This document shows, piece after piece, positions 13,180 to 24,316 of a stretch of 64,000 bases of DNA. The notes below the pieces were generated by a model. The model searched no databases. It saw only the letters and a program-made list of their open reading frames with translations, and had not been told where the DNA came from. Both the position numbers and the translations under genes were made by a program. The stretch is taken from NCBI RefSeq assembly GCF_029227915.1, contig NC_079877.1:25447851-25511850 (forward strand), read 5' to 3'. The stretch comes from Hydractinia symbiolongicarpus. Its lineage: Eukaryota; Cnidaria; Hydrozoa; Anthoathecata; Hydractiniidae. Each line of letters opens with the position of its first letter. The first letter of the stretch is position 1.

Positions 13180-13305
13180 CGCGTGGCCTTGTGGTTATGG
13201 AGTTCGCTTTGTAATCACAAGGTCCGTGGTTCGGTTCACAGCATGTTTAGCAAGTGCCTTTACTACAGCTCAGTCAACCCATGCCATGTATTGCCGGTGT
13301 ATACC
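13180..13305 (+). mobile_element. Possible tRNA-derived SINE head
   Basis: GTGGCCTTGTGG resembles a polymerase III A box and GTGGTTCGGTTC, about 45 bases on, resembles a B box. The segment between resembles a tRNA anticodon arm (TTCGCTTTGTAATCACAAGG). The acceptor stem does not pair, so this is not a functional tRNA. It abuts the palindromic element starting at 13306. Confidence 0.4.
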
Positions 13306-13665
13306 TTATCGTTAAAAAAAAGTCGGCAAAAAATTAGTCAGCAAAAATAAAAAGTCGGCAAAAGTATTAGTCACTTGGACAAAATTTAGTCACTTTTTGC
13401 CGACGAAATTTTTGAATTTAGTCATTTTTTGTTGACCGAATATTTAAGTTTAGTCACTAATGAAGAATAATTGCACAAAACTGATAAAAATTAGCAAAAA
13501 GGAAGAAAAAACGGCGAGAAGTTGATCAGAAAAACAGTTAGGTCGGAAAAAAAAATGTCTGAAAAAACAGTTTGGTTGGTAATAAAAAAGTCGGCAAAAA
13601 TTTTAGTCGCCAAAAAGTATTAGTCACTTAGGCAAAATTTAGTCACTTTTTGCCGATTTTTTTCA
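13306..13665 (+). mobile_element. GTCGGC/TTAGTCAC palindromic element, copy A
   Basis: Starts TTATCGTTAAAAAAAAGTCG and ends with the inverted form GTCACTTTTTGCCGA. The interior is built from repeated GTCGGCAAAA and TTAGTCACTT motifs in both orientations. It aligns along its whole length to the reverse complement of 17984-18303. No coding sequence. Confidence 0.7.
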
Positions 13666-16600
13666 CTCAAAAGGTACTTAATGTATACATTCCCCGAACA
13701 TAGAACATTGATAACAGTGTTTCCAACACTGAGGTGGCTATCCTGTATAAATATTCGAAATAATAATAATACTTCATGGAAGAAAATGGCATTTACTCAT
13801 AAGCACTTGAAAGGCAAAATGCTAGTATGTCCAGAATATAATTAAGGTGGGAGCGGTTAAGACAATTTTAAAGGAAGCAATACCAATCACCCTTTTATGA
13901 AATAGTTCTTTGGTTTTCGTGTAAATTAAGGAGAGTGAGATAGCAAAAACCACTAGCATGTATAAAACTTCTTTCCGATAATTTTTTGCTATTCTTGAAT
14001 TATGTTTGCTAAAATAGGGAAAGGAATCCCATGTGTTCACAGTACGAAATCCAGAAACTCGTCGAAATGGGTATATTTTCTCCGATAACAATTCTTGTGT
14101 TTACAAAATGAACATATTTTTGTTGTTGTCGGCCAAGAATTCCATTTTCGTGCGATAGCTAATACGGTGAAATGGAAGCTAGCAAATGAATCTCATTTGT
14201 TTACGTCAACCAGAAGACGTGTCCCGCTAAGTGACTTTTGCACACGCCAGGTTTCGTGTCCCTCTAAGTGCCTTGGGGCTTGTATTGTGGTTATGACCTG
14301 AAATTTTGACCTTGTTGTTGTTCTAATATTAAAAGAAAGAAGCAAAACATTCTAATAAGGATTTTAATTTTTAATTAAATAATCAAAATATCAAATCACC
14401 TGTTTCTGGCTGATTATACGGGAATAGGAATCTAATAAAAGTACAAACTCTTCTAATTAAAATATACAAACAGGCAAATACAGACTGAAAATATAATCAC
14501 TGACAAGAATGAAATAACAATAATAATAATGACAATAATATGATAATTGTCCCTCCCCACCGAAATAAATAAATAATAAAAAAAAAATAAAGAACTTAAG
14601 CCAACATATCCACATGCAAGAATGAATCGTTCACACGTTTGCAATCAGCCTTTTACTTGGATATTACTTGTATGACGGAGAGGGTCTGACTTTATAAGGA
14701 GTTTATTTACATCTTGCCTATGCTATCATGTCGTCATAATTTGACATTTTTATAGAATATTGCCTTTTCTGCCTTTTCATCTGTTAATAGCATACAGAAG
14801 GGAAGTGAATAAGTCGTGCTCGTTATTTAAAAGTCTAGCTTCGGCTTTATGAAGAGACTGTAGCTAAGGTTTAATTTCGTCGTCAACACAAATTTTCTTC
14901 AGCCATTTTGCTTTGAAGCTGCTGTGTCTGATGTAAATAAAGCCTCCTTTTTTACAACTACTGCGTGATTGATGTTACATTTGCGTCACGCAGTTCTTCA
15001 ATTCTTTGTATCCCGATTGAATTGCAAAGCTACGAATCCTCTATGTTCATATTTTGTGAGATTAAGCTTTGTTTATTGGCAAAAGCAACGTTAACCAATC
15101 TATGAATCTGCTTTAAGACATGTGCATTTTTTTAACTTAATTGAGAGTCTATCAGGTCTTAATTGGTTTTATTCCAGATTTGTTTTTCTACCACAAAGAA
15201 AATTCGGAACCTTGATTTACTATAAAATAAGCGAAGGTGATGATTTGTGGTCGCTGGCTGCTTTCTCAGAAAAAAATAGTAGACGCTTTTTTTAAGAATG
15301 GTATTTTTTATTTTTTTTTTCAAATTTTCATATGAGCAAATCCTTAGGATATTCTTAATTTTTTGTTAACTTCATTCTAATTATACCTAAAACAGTGTGT
15401 ATTCCAAGTCTACCTTCTTCATTAAGAAGTTTCTATCTTTTGGACCATAATCCAAGAATTGTTGTCAACAACTGTGTACTAATGGCAATACTCAAAGGTT
15501 CTAGATAGATTTTCCTTCCTTGAAAAAATTCCCAAAATAGAAATAATTGAATTTAATAGCACCATGGGTATATCCAGCTCATTGACAATTTCCACAAGCT
15601 TTTTAGTGCATTACGCCACATACTAATTTCCTCGAAAGCATACTCAAACCTAAGCTGTAAAATACATACGAGCTCCAAGGTGAAGTTGGCAGGACATGCT
15701 AAGTTGAATTAGGCAACCCTTCTTCTGCGTTGGAATATTTTTTTCTTGTACGTAATATCCTAGATTTTAGCCTTTAACTATTACGAGATACAACATTACC
15801 TGTTTTAAGGCAACAAATGTGCGCAAATGTTGTTGCATTAGAACTGTGTTTAGGGTGTAAAGAGCTACAGCAAGTTTGTCTCCTTTCCTGGCTCTCCTTT
15901 AAAACAATAGTTCCATTCCTTCATTCGGTAACTGTTTAATGTAATGGTATATGAAAGATAATATTTTGTAAAAAGTGTGAGTATTTGCGTAGAGGAATTA
16001 TTAGAAGGAGGGGTATGGGGCGGATTCCATCCCGCCCTGCCTTGTTTTTTATTGATCTGCTCAGTTATGATAAAAAAATTTGTATTTTATATTAGCTATA
16101 GAAACCATCTCGCTAAATTACTTTCTTCCTGACCTATTAAAGTCAACAATTGGTTAGAACTTCAAACTTACGCTATTCTTTATTTGATCAACTCGAATCA
16201 CTAAGCCGACCGCCTCTTCAATTTTTTCACCCGAAATACCTTACAACTAAAAACTCGCAAAAAGCAGAAAAAAGCGATCTACTAAGACATTAAAACAGAG
16301 CGTTCAACGAGAATTAACCTCCATAGCTTCTGAACAGACATCAGTAAAATTTTAACATCACAGTAAGAAGGCTGATAGAAGTTTCTATTTGATAGTGACA
16401 TAGCTATTTTGAACTTCCCGCCGTCTAGAAATAATTTTTAGTCCTTTTGGGATAAATTACAATCTGTATCTCGAAGTTTTCATAAAATGTTTTTTCTTTT
16501 TCTCCAGTGGCATGCTTTTGTAATTTTTACTGTAACTTTTCAAGGCCTCGCGAACCTTTTGTGTCCCGTCCACTCAGGGTTCGCGGGACTTCACTGTATA

Positions 16601-17122
16601 TGTCAATTAATTTTCGCGAAGATTATTCTGGGCAAACATTTCCCAAAAATTTCAATGAACTAAAAATGAAAACGAACTTTGCGAAATTTTTGCACCAGAT
16701 TCGTAAAATTAATTCTTTGCAAAAAAAAAAAACTTGAAATGATTCATTCGCGCATAAAATTTTCGCGTTGTATCTCGAGTTGATTGGTTTGAAAAAATTA
16801 ATTAACTTAAGGTATGTAAATAAATACTATCCTATGTTAGGTAAAATTATTACCTGACTTATGCATCAGAGAAAATCGACAAATCTTCTGTGTTCCCAGG
16901 TCTTGTTTTTTTGCCTTTTTCTTCAATCTGAGCTTCAGCTGTTTTATTTATGTGTAGTGTGACGAAATTTAATTCATAAATTAATTAGCAGAATTTCGCA
17001 TTCCGTTTACAGGGCGAAAATAAAAACTATAATAATTAAAAAATAGTAAGAGTAATAAAGTTAAATAACTATGCAGGTGCTAAATATGAGGAGGTCGTGA
17101 TAAACAGGGAGGGTTCCTTACC
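13666..17122. other. Long gene-free stretch
   Basis: No gene or RNA recognised on either strand. Contains AT-rich simple sequence (for example an AATAAT-rich patch at 14518-14590) and a CGCGAA-type repeat at about 16590-16815. The open frames at 13822-14301 and 16507-16737 lack protein-like features. Confidence 0.4.
16590..16815. repeat. Degenerate TTAATTTTCGCGAA-type element
   Basis: Contains GTCAATTAATTTTCGCGAAG near the left and AATTAATTAACTTAAGG near the right in inverted orientation, with internal GCGAAATTTTTGC and TTTTCGCG motifs. It resembles the elements at 10112-10420 and 11045-11210. Boundaries are approximate. Confidence 0.4.
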
Positions 17123-17194
17123 TAACATCGTCTCCAGGGCTTTTTAGGTTTATATATTGCGATAAAAACCTAAAAAGCGTTGTGGACGAGGTTA
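17123..17194. mobile_element. CTCGTCCCCAG-family MITE (hairpin)
   Basis: Ends TAACATCGTCTCCAGGGC and GTGGACGAGGTTA are inverted, and the interior TTTTTAGGTTT...AAACCTAAAAA extends the pairing. No clear target duplication. Confidence 0.6.
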
Positions 17195-17983
17195 AAGGTT
17201 ACTTAATATAGGGCATTAGCTGTAAACTTAAAAAAAGCACCAAAAATGTATTTGTAGCACATGTGCATTGCGAAATTATGCCTTTCCACGTCTGCAGGTC
17301 ACTTGCCTAAATGATGACGTCATCAAGGAACTTAAAATGAAAAAAAAATACAATTTTCAAGAAACCAACACACCAATAATATTAAAATTTAAATGAGTAA
17401 GGGCTGAAAGATATTAAAATTTTCAAATGATCTTGTTTTGTTTACACATTTCTTTACTTTATTCTTGTTGGAGGGAAGAAAAAAAGATGTTTCTATTTTT
17501 TTGTTTTTTTCGTTAATTTTAAAATACGTGTAACATGTGTTGACACTTAAAATTTTCTTGTTTTTGCAGAAACAAATCTTTCACAATAGATTCTGAAGAA
17601 AAAAAGTTCTATTGCATTTGATATCGCTTATAACAATCTTCTTCAAGAACAACTGTGTTAAATAACAGGTTTTAATACAGAAAACTTTATACCGCAAAAT
17701 GCCGTACCCAAGCGCAGCGCTTGTCAGTGGTGGTAATAAGACTTTGGTGCGCTTATTTAAGTGTGCGCTTATCCACGGATGCGCTTGTAATCAAGTATAA
17801 GGAAAACGAAAGAATAACTGAATATTTTTTTTAAATGATGTGTATTTGCCCAATAAAGTTCATATAAAGTATACCTTATTACACGAAATTAATGCTATGG
17901 GGGATATTAACGCGGTTAAAAATAACAGGTCATTAATTAACGCGGTTGCTTGAAAAGACCTCGCTCAAAAAGCAAAAAATGCC

Positions 17984-18303
17984 TTCGGTAAAAAAAAGTC
18001 GGCAAAAAGTGACTAAATTTTGCCTAGGTGACTAATATTTTTTTTCCAACTAAACATTTTGCCGACTTATTTATTACCGACCAAACTTTTTTGCCGACAT
18101 TTTTTTTTTCGACCATCTTTTGCTAATTTTTCTTCCTTGTTGCCAATTTTTATCATTTTTATGCAATTATTCTTTATTAGTGACTAAATTCAAAAACATA
18201 CTCGGCAAAAGTGACTAAATTTTGTCCGAGTGACTAATATTTTTGCCGAATTTTTATTTTTGACGACTAATTTTGTTGCCGACTTTCTTTTACCGATAAA
18301 TTA
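17984..18303 (-). mobile_element. GTCGGC/TTAGTCAC palindromic element, copy B (inverted)
   Basis: Reverse complement of the element at 13306-13665. Its right end GACTTTCTTTTACCGATAA is the inverse of the left end of copy A. Matches run through the whole copy, with scattered substitutions and small indels. Confidence 0.7.
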
Positions 18304-20726
18304 TAGAATAACTCATTCCATGACACAATAACAACAGGGGTTATTTTACGGTTTAAAAGTATTATCTAATGTTTCTGATGAAATTTTAATTCAGTCGACA
18401 TAATCTTTCCAGTTTTAGCATCAATTCGTCGCACGAATTAAGATGCGAAAAGGAAAAGAAATTTAAAAAATAAACTGGTTACCTCAGACGATTAGTTCGT
18501 GACTCTATAAATACAACTGGTACGGGAAAGACGCGAATCCTCTAAAAAACGTAATTGAGCAATTTCGCTGTATCGGCTCGTTCCTCTGTGTTAAATGTCT
18601 TATACTTTAAGATATAGTCTTTCAACAAAATTTCATTATTTGAAATCATAAAATCCAAGTGTAAAGTAATTCCAATGGACTTCAAAGGCTAACGCATTAG
18701 CCATCAAGGAAACAAAAATTATATAAAACAAAGGTTAGTAGAAATGTACTGCAGAAGAATAAAACCACGAAAAGACTAAACGATTTGAGGCGATCACATG
18801 GGTTGTAGGGGGGTGGAGGGGGGGGGGGGGGGCTAGATCCCCACTTTTTTGCTAGATAGTGATTTTTTTAAATAAGGTATAATTCAAAGTAAAAAATGAG
18901 ATGTTTAAGGGGCCCTGTAATGTTTTTAAAGTGAAAAATTTTCTTCTCCGACCCAACCATGGTAGGCGACAATTTTTTTACTATTGTAATTTATCTTATC
19001 CCTACCCAACCTACCCTCAGATTAAATTTTGCTACGCGATGCAGGTGATACAGGTATCGTGGTCAAATGGCAATTGGAGTGTTGGCAACCTTTTTTTAAT
19101 CACAACATATTTCTGTTACCAACAACTGAAATACAAAATAGAATTGAACCAATTTCATCCCAAAAATTTTTACTACAAGTAACAAAAAAAATGAAATAAT
19201 AGACAAAAAATTACTATTACCAAACCCATGCAACACCTTTTGATGGGCCAAAGAATACTTGTCTTTTTTGTGATGGAAACGTGTGGACTCCAACATAAAA
19301 GAATGTAATGATGTTGTATTATAGAGAAAAAATAAATAAAAAAATTTGTAAACTGTTTTCAAGAGAATATAATACACTATTATACTACGTAGAATTAGAA
19401 AATGAATAAACCATGTACATTCAACACCATTGAATGAGAAATCGTAATGCTATTGATAAAACAATTTTTCATTATTTATGAAGAAAAGACTAGGATAAGA
19501 ACATGCGGGGATTCTAGGTACTCAACTAAGAACTTTCATTAGCTCTTTTTTCTGTAATGTCAGAGAAAACGAGTCGAAGAAAACCACGCCACGAAGAAAG
19601 ATATGACACGACGAAAAGCATTACGACGCGACGGAAACCATACACGAATATTGTCCCACATATAAATCCTTATTAAACGCTCTGTTTCAAGCTTCTAGGG
19701 AACAGCTTTTCTTTTGTTTGCGTATTTTAAAAAGTAAAGAAAATTCAGATAAAATGATTCAGGTGATTTTAAGAAATCAAACAGTGGCATAGTGTAAGTT
19801 CTATCAGAAACCACATAGTAGACAGAGTAATACCAAAGGACTATCAAAAAAGCCAAAATTATTACATTATATATAACAGTTATTAAAATTAGGGTTAGTC
19901 TTGAGAGGCAAATATTTCGTAAGGTGGTGTCTAATAACTAAATACAAATACAAATATTCATATCATCCCTTAGAAAATTAAATTTCATATTCACGCAAAG
20001 TTTTATGAAGGAGATAATGACGGGAATTACAGAAGTTAAGATTACGTTTGCTTATAAAGGAACCAACATTTAAGTGTTTTTGATCAAGTTGGATTCCTCC
20101 CTGGAAAAGATTATTGACTAACAAGACATAGGAAATAGGTATTAATTATAGCTAAGGAAAAACTATAGTATGCACAAGATCATATGAGCATAGTAATCTA
20201 TCAGACTATGCTCGTACCGAATATACCTATGTTGGAGTTACTAGACAACGGAGCACATAGTATCATCCGACACGACACTAACACTACAACAATTCATAAT
20301 TATCAGATACCGTGCATAAATGGTTAATAGGCGACGTTCCTAATTTTTAAAAGTATTTTAAGGTGATTTTTGTTTTTGATTTCTAATATTTTAACAGTGT
20401 TTATAATGTACATATAATAAATAATATTTTTAACTTTTGGTATTTATTAACAAACAGGATTTTATAGGAAGAACAGTTTATTTTTAACTGATATTTAGAA
20501 CCTGTAAAAATATTATTGAAATAAAAAAAAAATAAAAAAATAAAGATTCCAGGCAAGTTGTTATAAAAGGCGAAAATATAACAACACTCAGACTAGTAAA
20601 ATGTCTCGTCAAATTATACGATATTAAAAAGATAACCGGAAGTATTTTAATCAAAAGTATGTAAGTATGTAAAAGGTATGGAAATGTTCACGAAAGTTAT
20701 TTGGCGATTTATCTAACACAGTCTGT
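18304..20726. other. Gene-free stretch
   Basis: No gene recognised. Includes a 15-base G run at 18818-18832 and a CpG-richer purine patch at about 19560-19640 with repeated ACGACG and ACGAAG motifs. Open frames at 18901-19377 show no domain. Confidence 0.35.
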
Positions 20727-20966
20727 TTACATAAGTCTGTACATTTGTATATAGTCTGGACATTCTTGTGGCAGTCCATGAAATATTTTTGGCGCTTCAA
20801 ACTCGGACGTATTTACAATTTTTATAACACTCGAAACCATAACACCGTCTTGGTTAGTGTTTCGTGATTGCCTTACGGGCTGGAATGTCTCCATAGGTAG
20901 AAATTTTGGCAGTGTTGTAAGTTGATTGATTCGCAAGTTTGGCGAGGTTAACTTCTGATTTGTCTC
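20727..20966 (-). CDS. Candidate 3'-terminal exon, unknown protein
   Basis: Eighty codons including the stop, open from a splice acceptor-like TGTAG directly before 20966 to TAA. The composition is protein-like and free of low complexity (for example LPMETFQPVRQS and GLPQECPDYIQMY), as in a cytoplasmic tail or linker. No domain recognised and no upstream exon found on the minus strand up to 23 kb. A distant AATAAA (minus) lies near 20478. Confidence 0.35.
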   Translation of the reverse strand, partial: ETNQKLTSPNLRINQLTTLPKFLPMETFQPVRQSRNTNQDGVMVSSVIKIVNTSEFEAPKIFHGLPQECPDYIQMYRLM

Positions 20967-21551
20967 CTACATTTGAATAGCGAGATCTAGCAAAAATTGC
21001 TGCTGCGTTTTGTTTTTCTTTGTAATCGGAGAGTTATACAGATTCATTAGATATTAGATATTGCGTAGATATGAGGGAAAAACACTTTTCAGGTATAAAA
21101 CTTTTTTAGTGGGATGTTGGATAATACACTTTTTGTTCACATTTCATTCCATTTTATTGAACAAGGAACTCACATGTTGGCACTCCCTCAAATTCTTTTC
21201 CAATGTAAGAATTTGTTTGAAATTTAAATTGGTATCTTTTTGCCATTTGATGAGTGGTAAATAGAATGAGATTAGTTCCTTACAACAAGATTTATCAGTG
21301 TGGATCATTCATTTAAATGCTCGGGTTTTGCATCCCGATATAAGCTTGTATCATCTGTCTACTGCATACATTCAGCTCCAGTTGTCATACTCATATCGTA
21401 AACGTTAAAAATTACTGGTCCTAAAGTTACTTGTTTGAAACAGTTTCATTGGCTTGAACATACTGACGACGATGCGTTAAGTTATTAGCTAATAGTGATA
21501 GAGAGTTTATTCGAAAATTTCAGCGATTTTCGAGGTTTTTCATTGATTGAA

Positions 21552-22006
21552 CATTTCATTTCGTATATTTCGAACATTACTCCAGTCTGACTGGTTTGGT
21601 GTCTTTTTTTATTTCATTTCGTATGTTTCGAACATTACTCCAGTCTGACTGATTTTGTGTCTTTTTTATTTCATTTCGTATATTTCGAACATTACTCTAG
21701 TCTGACTGATTTTGTGTCTTTTTTATTTCATTTCGTATGTTTCGAACATTACTCTAGTCTGACTGATTTTGTGTCTTTTTTATTTCATTTCGTATGTTTC
21801 GAACATTGCTCCAATCTGACTGATTTTGTGTCTTTTTTTATTTCATTTCATATGTTTCGAACATTACTCTAGTCTGACTGATTTTGTGTCTTTTTTATTT
21901 CATTTCGTATGTTTCGAACATTACTCCAATCTGACTGGTTTTGTGTCTTTTTTATTTCATTTCGTATGTTTCGAACATTACTCCAGTCTGACTGTTTTTT
22001 TGTCTC
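21552..22006 (+). repeat. Minisatellite, eight copies of a 57-58 bp unit
   Basis: Eight head-to-tail copies of a unit containing TTTCATTTCGTATGTTTCGA, ACATTACTCCAGTCTGACTG and TTTTGTGTC. Copies differ by a few transitions (CTCCAG/CTCTAG, TATGTTT/TATATTT) and one-base indels in the T run. The open frames across it reflect the repeat, not a protein. Confidence 0.9.
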
Positions 22007-22027
22007 ATGGGGATTTTTTCGAAACGG

Positions 22028-22075
22028 CCTGAACATTTTGACAAAGAGAAATTTCTCTTTGTCAAAATGTTCAGG
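22028..22075. repeat. Perfect 48-bp palindrome without spacer
   Basis: The left arm of 24 bases (CCTGAACATTTTGACAAAGA plus GAAA) is followed immediately by its exact reverse complement. It lies 22 bases after the minisatellite. Confidence 0.95.
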
Positions 22076-23439
22076 TCTTTAAGTAAGGGTGAATTCACAC
22101 TGATTCAAAGACCTTAATCTTTAAAACTTGTTTTACATTATGTTTTGGTATTTTATATTGGTCAATATTTCACTTCTATTATATATGAAGCTTTTCCGTT
22201 ATTATTGCTAGCAAGCTGCAACCTTACCTGTCAACTGCTGTTTCATCCATTTTTCTCTTAAGGAATTGATCACGTTTTTAATTTGAGCTCTTTTTTCTAT
22301 TTTTTTCCAATTAGTAGGAGAGAAAAAACTATATTAGTATTGTTTTTTTGTTTCTTGCATTTTTTCTGCTCCATTTTTTGTTTGTATTTATAAATCGCTG
22401 GATGTTTTTTTGAAATATATTATACTGAAGTATTTTTATGTCAAAATGATTTTTAAATAGTATTTACATTTTTTCAAATCCCTCGTCCATTGGAACAAGT
22501 ACACACGATTTTTGTTTGCATTTTACATTTGGTGTGGAATGTAGGTTGTTTTCGAATACTCCGCTACGAGTGATGTTCAATTGCTCATTTTCGTCAATAA
22601 AATTCAAAAGATCTGTTGGGGTGTTGTTCAAATCTGAAATTTCGTTTAAGCTTAAATAACACTTTCGTTGTTGTTAAAGGACTGACTACGTATAGCAAGA
22701 GGTGAAACGAGTTCGGTATTTGATGAAATCAAATAAACAGCGTGGATCATGAAATGCATAATTACTCATTATTTTGATAATAAATTATATCAGAATAAAT
22801 CAAGGTTTTTTAGCGCTTTTTAATTCCCGCTATTATTCAGAAGCATTGTGCCATTATGAAACTTAAAGTTACATCATTTATGTTCAACTTGATTGGCTTA
22901 AATTCTAATGTCCACGTGAGCAAAGCGTGTACAACAACAACCTTGGGAAGGCGCTTGTTTAAGAAAAAATATAATGGATAGAAACAACAAAATGAACTTT
23001 CGCAACATTTCCACGAACCCTTTACTGCTGAGAAATAGTTAGTAGAGTTATTTAGCAGAGAATATTTTGGAAACTGAGGAAATGTAAAAAAGTGAGCCGA
23101 AGCCCAGTAAATCCCAATGAAGAAATGCTATAATTGGCTTAAAATAGTGGGGTTTTTATGATTTTTGTGCATTTTATTATTTATGGGGACGAGGTTGGAT
23201 AGAATGAAGCATAGCTAGCGAATATGGCTTGAAAGCCTAAAGGTACTTTTTGCTATATTACTCCTAGAAGACAGACCCGAAGTTAAAAGATGAACGTGCA
23301 TACTAAAAATTAGGCATCTATGGTCACACTTTCAATAAAAAAAGCGCGCTAATAGCATTTTCCTGGCACAAAATATAGGATGTCAAAGAACGAAGTTTTA
23401 AGGTAGGCGATAAGGCCTTGGACATGCCTTAGCTCACAT
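22076..23439. other. Gene-free stretch
   Basis: No gene recognised. Contains CACGTGAGCAAAGCGTG at 22913-22929, identical to 52276-52292, and a right-end relic GGGGACGAGGTTGG at about 23184. Confidence 0.4.
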
Positions 23440-23875
23440 GACAAGGTGGTCACGTTATATTTTGCATCACCAAGGGTCTGTGTTGATTTAAACAAGACAG
23501 AAACAATTTGTTAAGGACGTCCAATTGGTCCTCCGGTGATGCAAATGCGTAAACCAGGTTAGGGAATGTCTGTTTGAAAACTATTTTTGTCAAAGTTCTT
23601 ATGATTTCGGACGTACTTATATCTTTGCTCCAACCTCGGCTTGTCGATGCTTTAAACAATGTAAGGTGCGTCATGGTCACTCATCTCAGTACATAGAAGT
23701 ACATCTTTATCGTGAATTTTGTCAAGGTAAGTCACAACATGACCAGTAAGTTTTTAGTAGTACCTTTTCTCGCTGGCTTAGAAATATGCTGTTTTAAACA
23801 AAGTCTTCATAAATATTTGTCTCATTCTCGATCAGATCGATATTGGTATCTCCTGTCAGGATAATCGGTCCTTGT
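23440..23875 (-). mobile_element. LINE endonuclease fragment (L2/CR1-like)
   Basis: Minus-strand translation shows pieces of an apurinic-type endonuclease: ILTGDTNID (the GDxN motif) near 23850 and SDHDAPY (the catalytic SDH motif) near 23690. Next comes the endonuclease-RT linker, recognisable in the frame 23680-23450 (EDQLDVLNKLF...NQHRPL). Stops and frameshifts interrupt it, so it is a dead remnant separate from the LINE at 24.3-28.2 kb. Confidence 0.7.
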
Positions 23876-24097
23876 CACGTAGTAGAAACGTATGATGATG
23901 AAGAATCAGATTATTTGATCCAGATTCGTTTATGCACAGCAAGAGCTTGGTTGATAAAAGACGACAAGAAGGAAATAATTCTTCTTGATTTTCACGTGGA
24001 GCCATAAATGTTTAATTGTGGTGTCTTTTTTCACGATGATAGGCAGTATATTATTTTTCACAATTATGTAAGCAAACTCTAACATTGCGCTCACTCA

Positions 24098-24151
24098 ACT
24101 TCGTCGCCGTAATAACGACTCAGGGGCCACAAAACCCTGGAGACGAGGTTG
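24098..24151. mobile_element. 54-bp MITE, CTCGTCCCCAG family, with 9-bp target duplication
   Basis: Ends CAACTTCGTC and GACGAGGTTG are inverted. Perfect flanking repeats GCGCTCACT lie at 24089-24097 and 24152-24160. Confidence 0.8.
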
Positions 24152-24316
24152 GCGCTCACTCTTCTTCTAAGAGACACGTTTTTAAAGCAAAAGAAATGAA
24201 ACACCAAGGAAAGAAAACTAGAAAATCAGTTAAATAAAATTAAGCAACTACTAAGCAACTAGATATTGACTAAAAAATAAGCAACTTAAGATCTGATCAA
24301 AAAAATCGTGTTGCAA

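Noticed and set aside
13180-13250. Functional tRNA gene
   Set aside because: A- and B-box-like sequences are present but the acceptor stem does not pair, so a SINE head is the better reading.
21657-22032. Phe-rich repeated frames
   Set aside because: They are produced by the 57-58 bp minisatellite.
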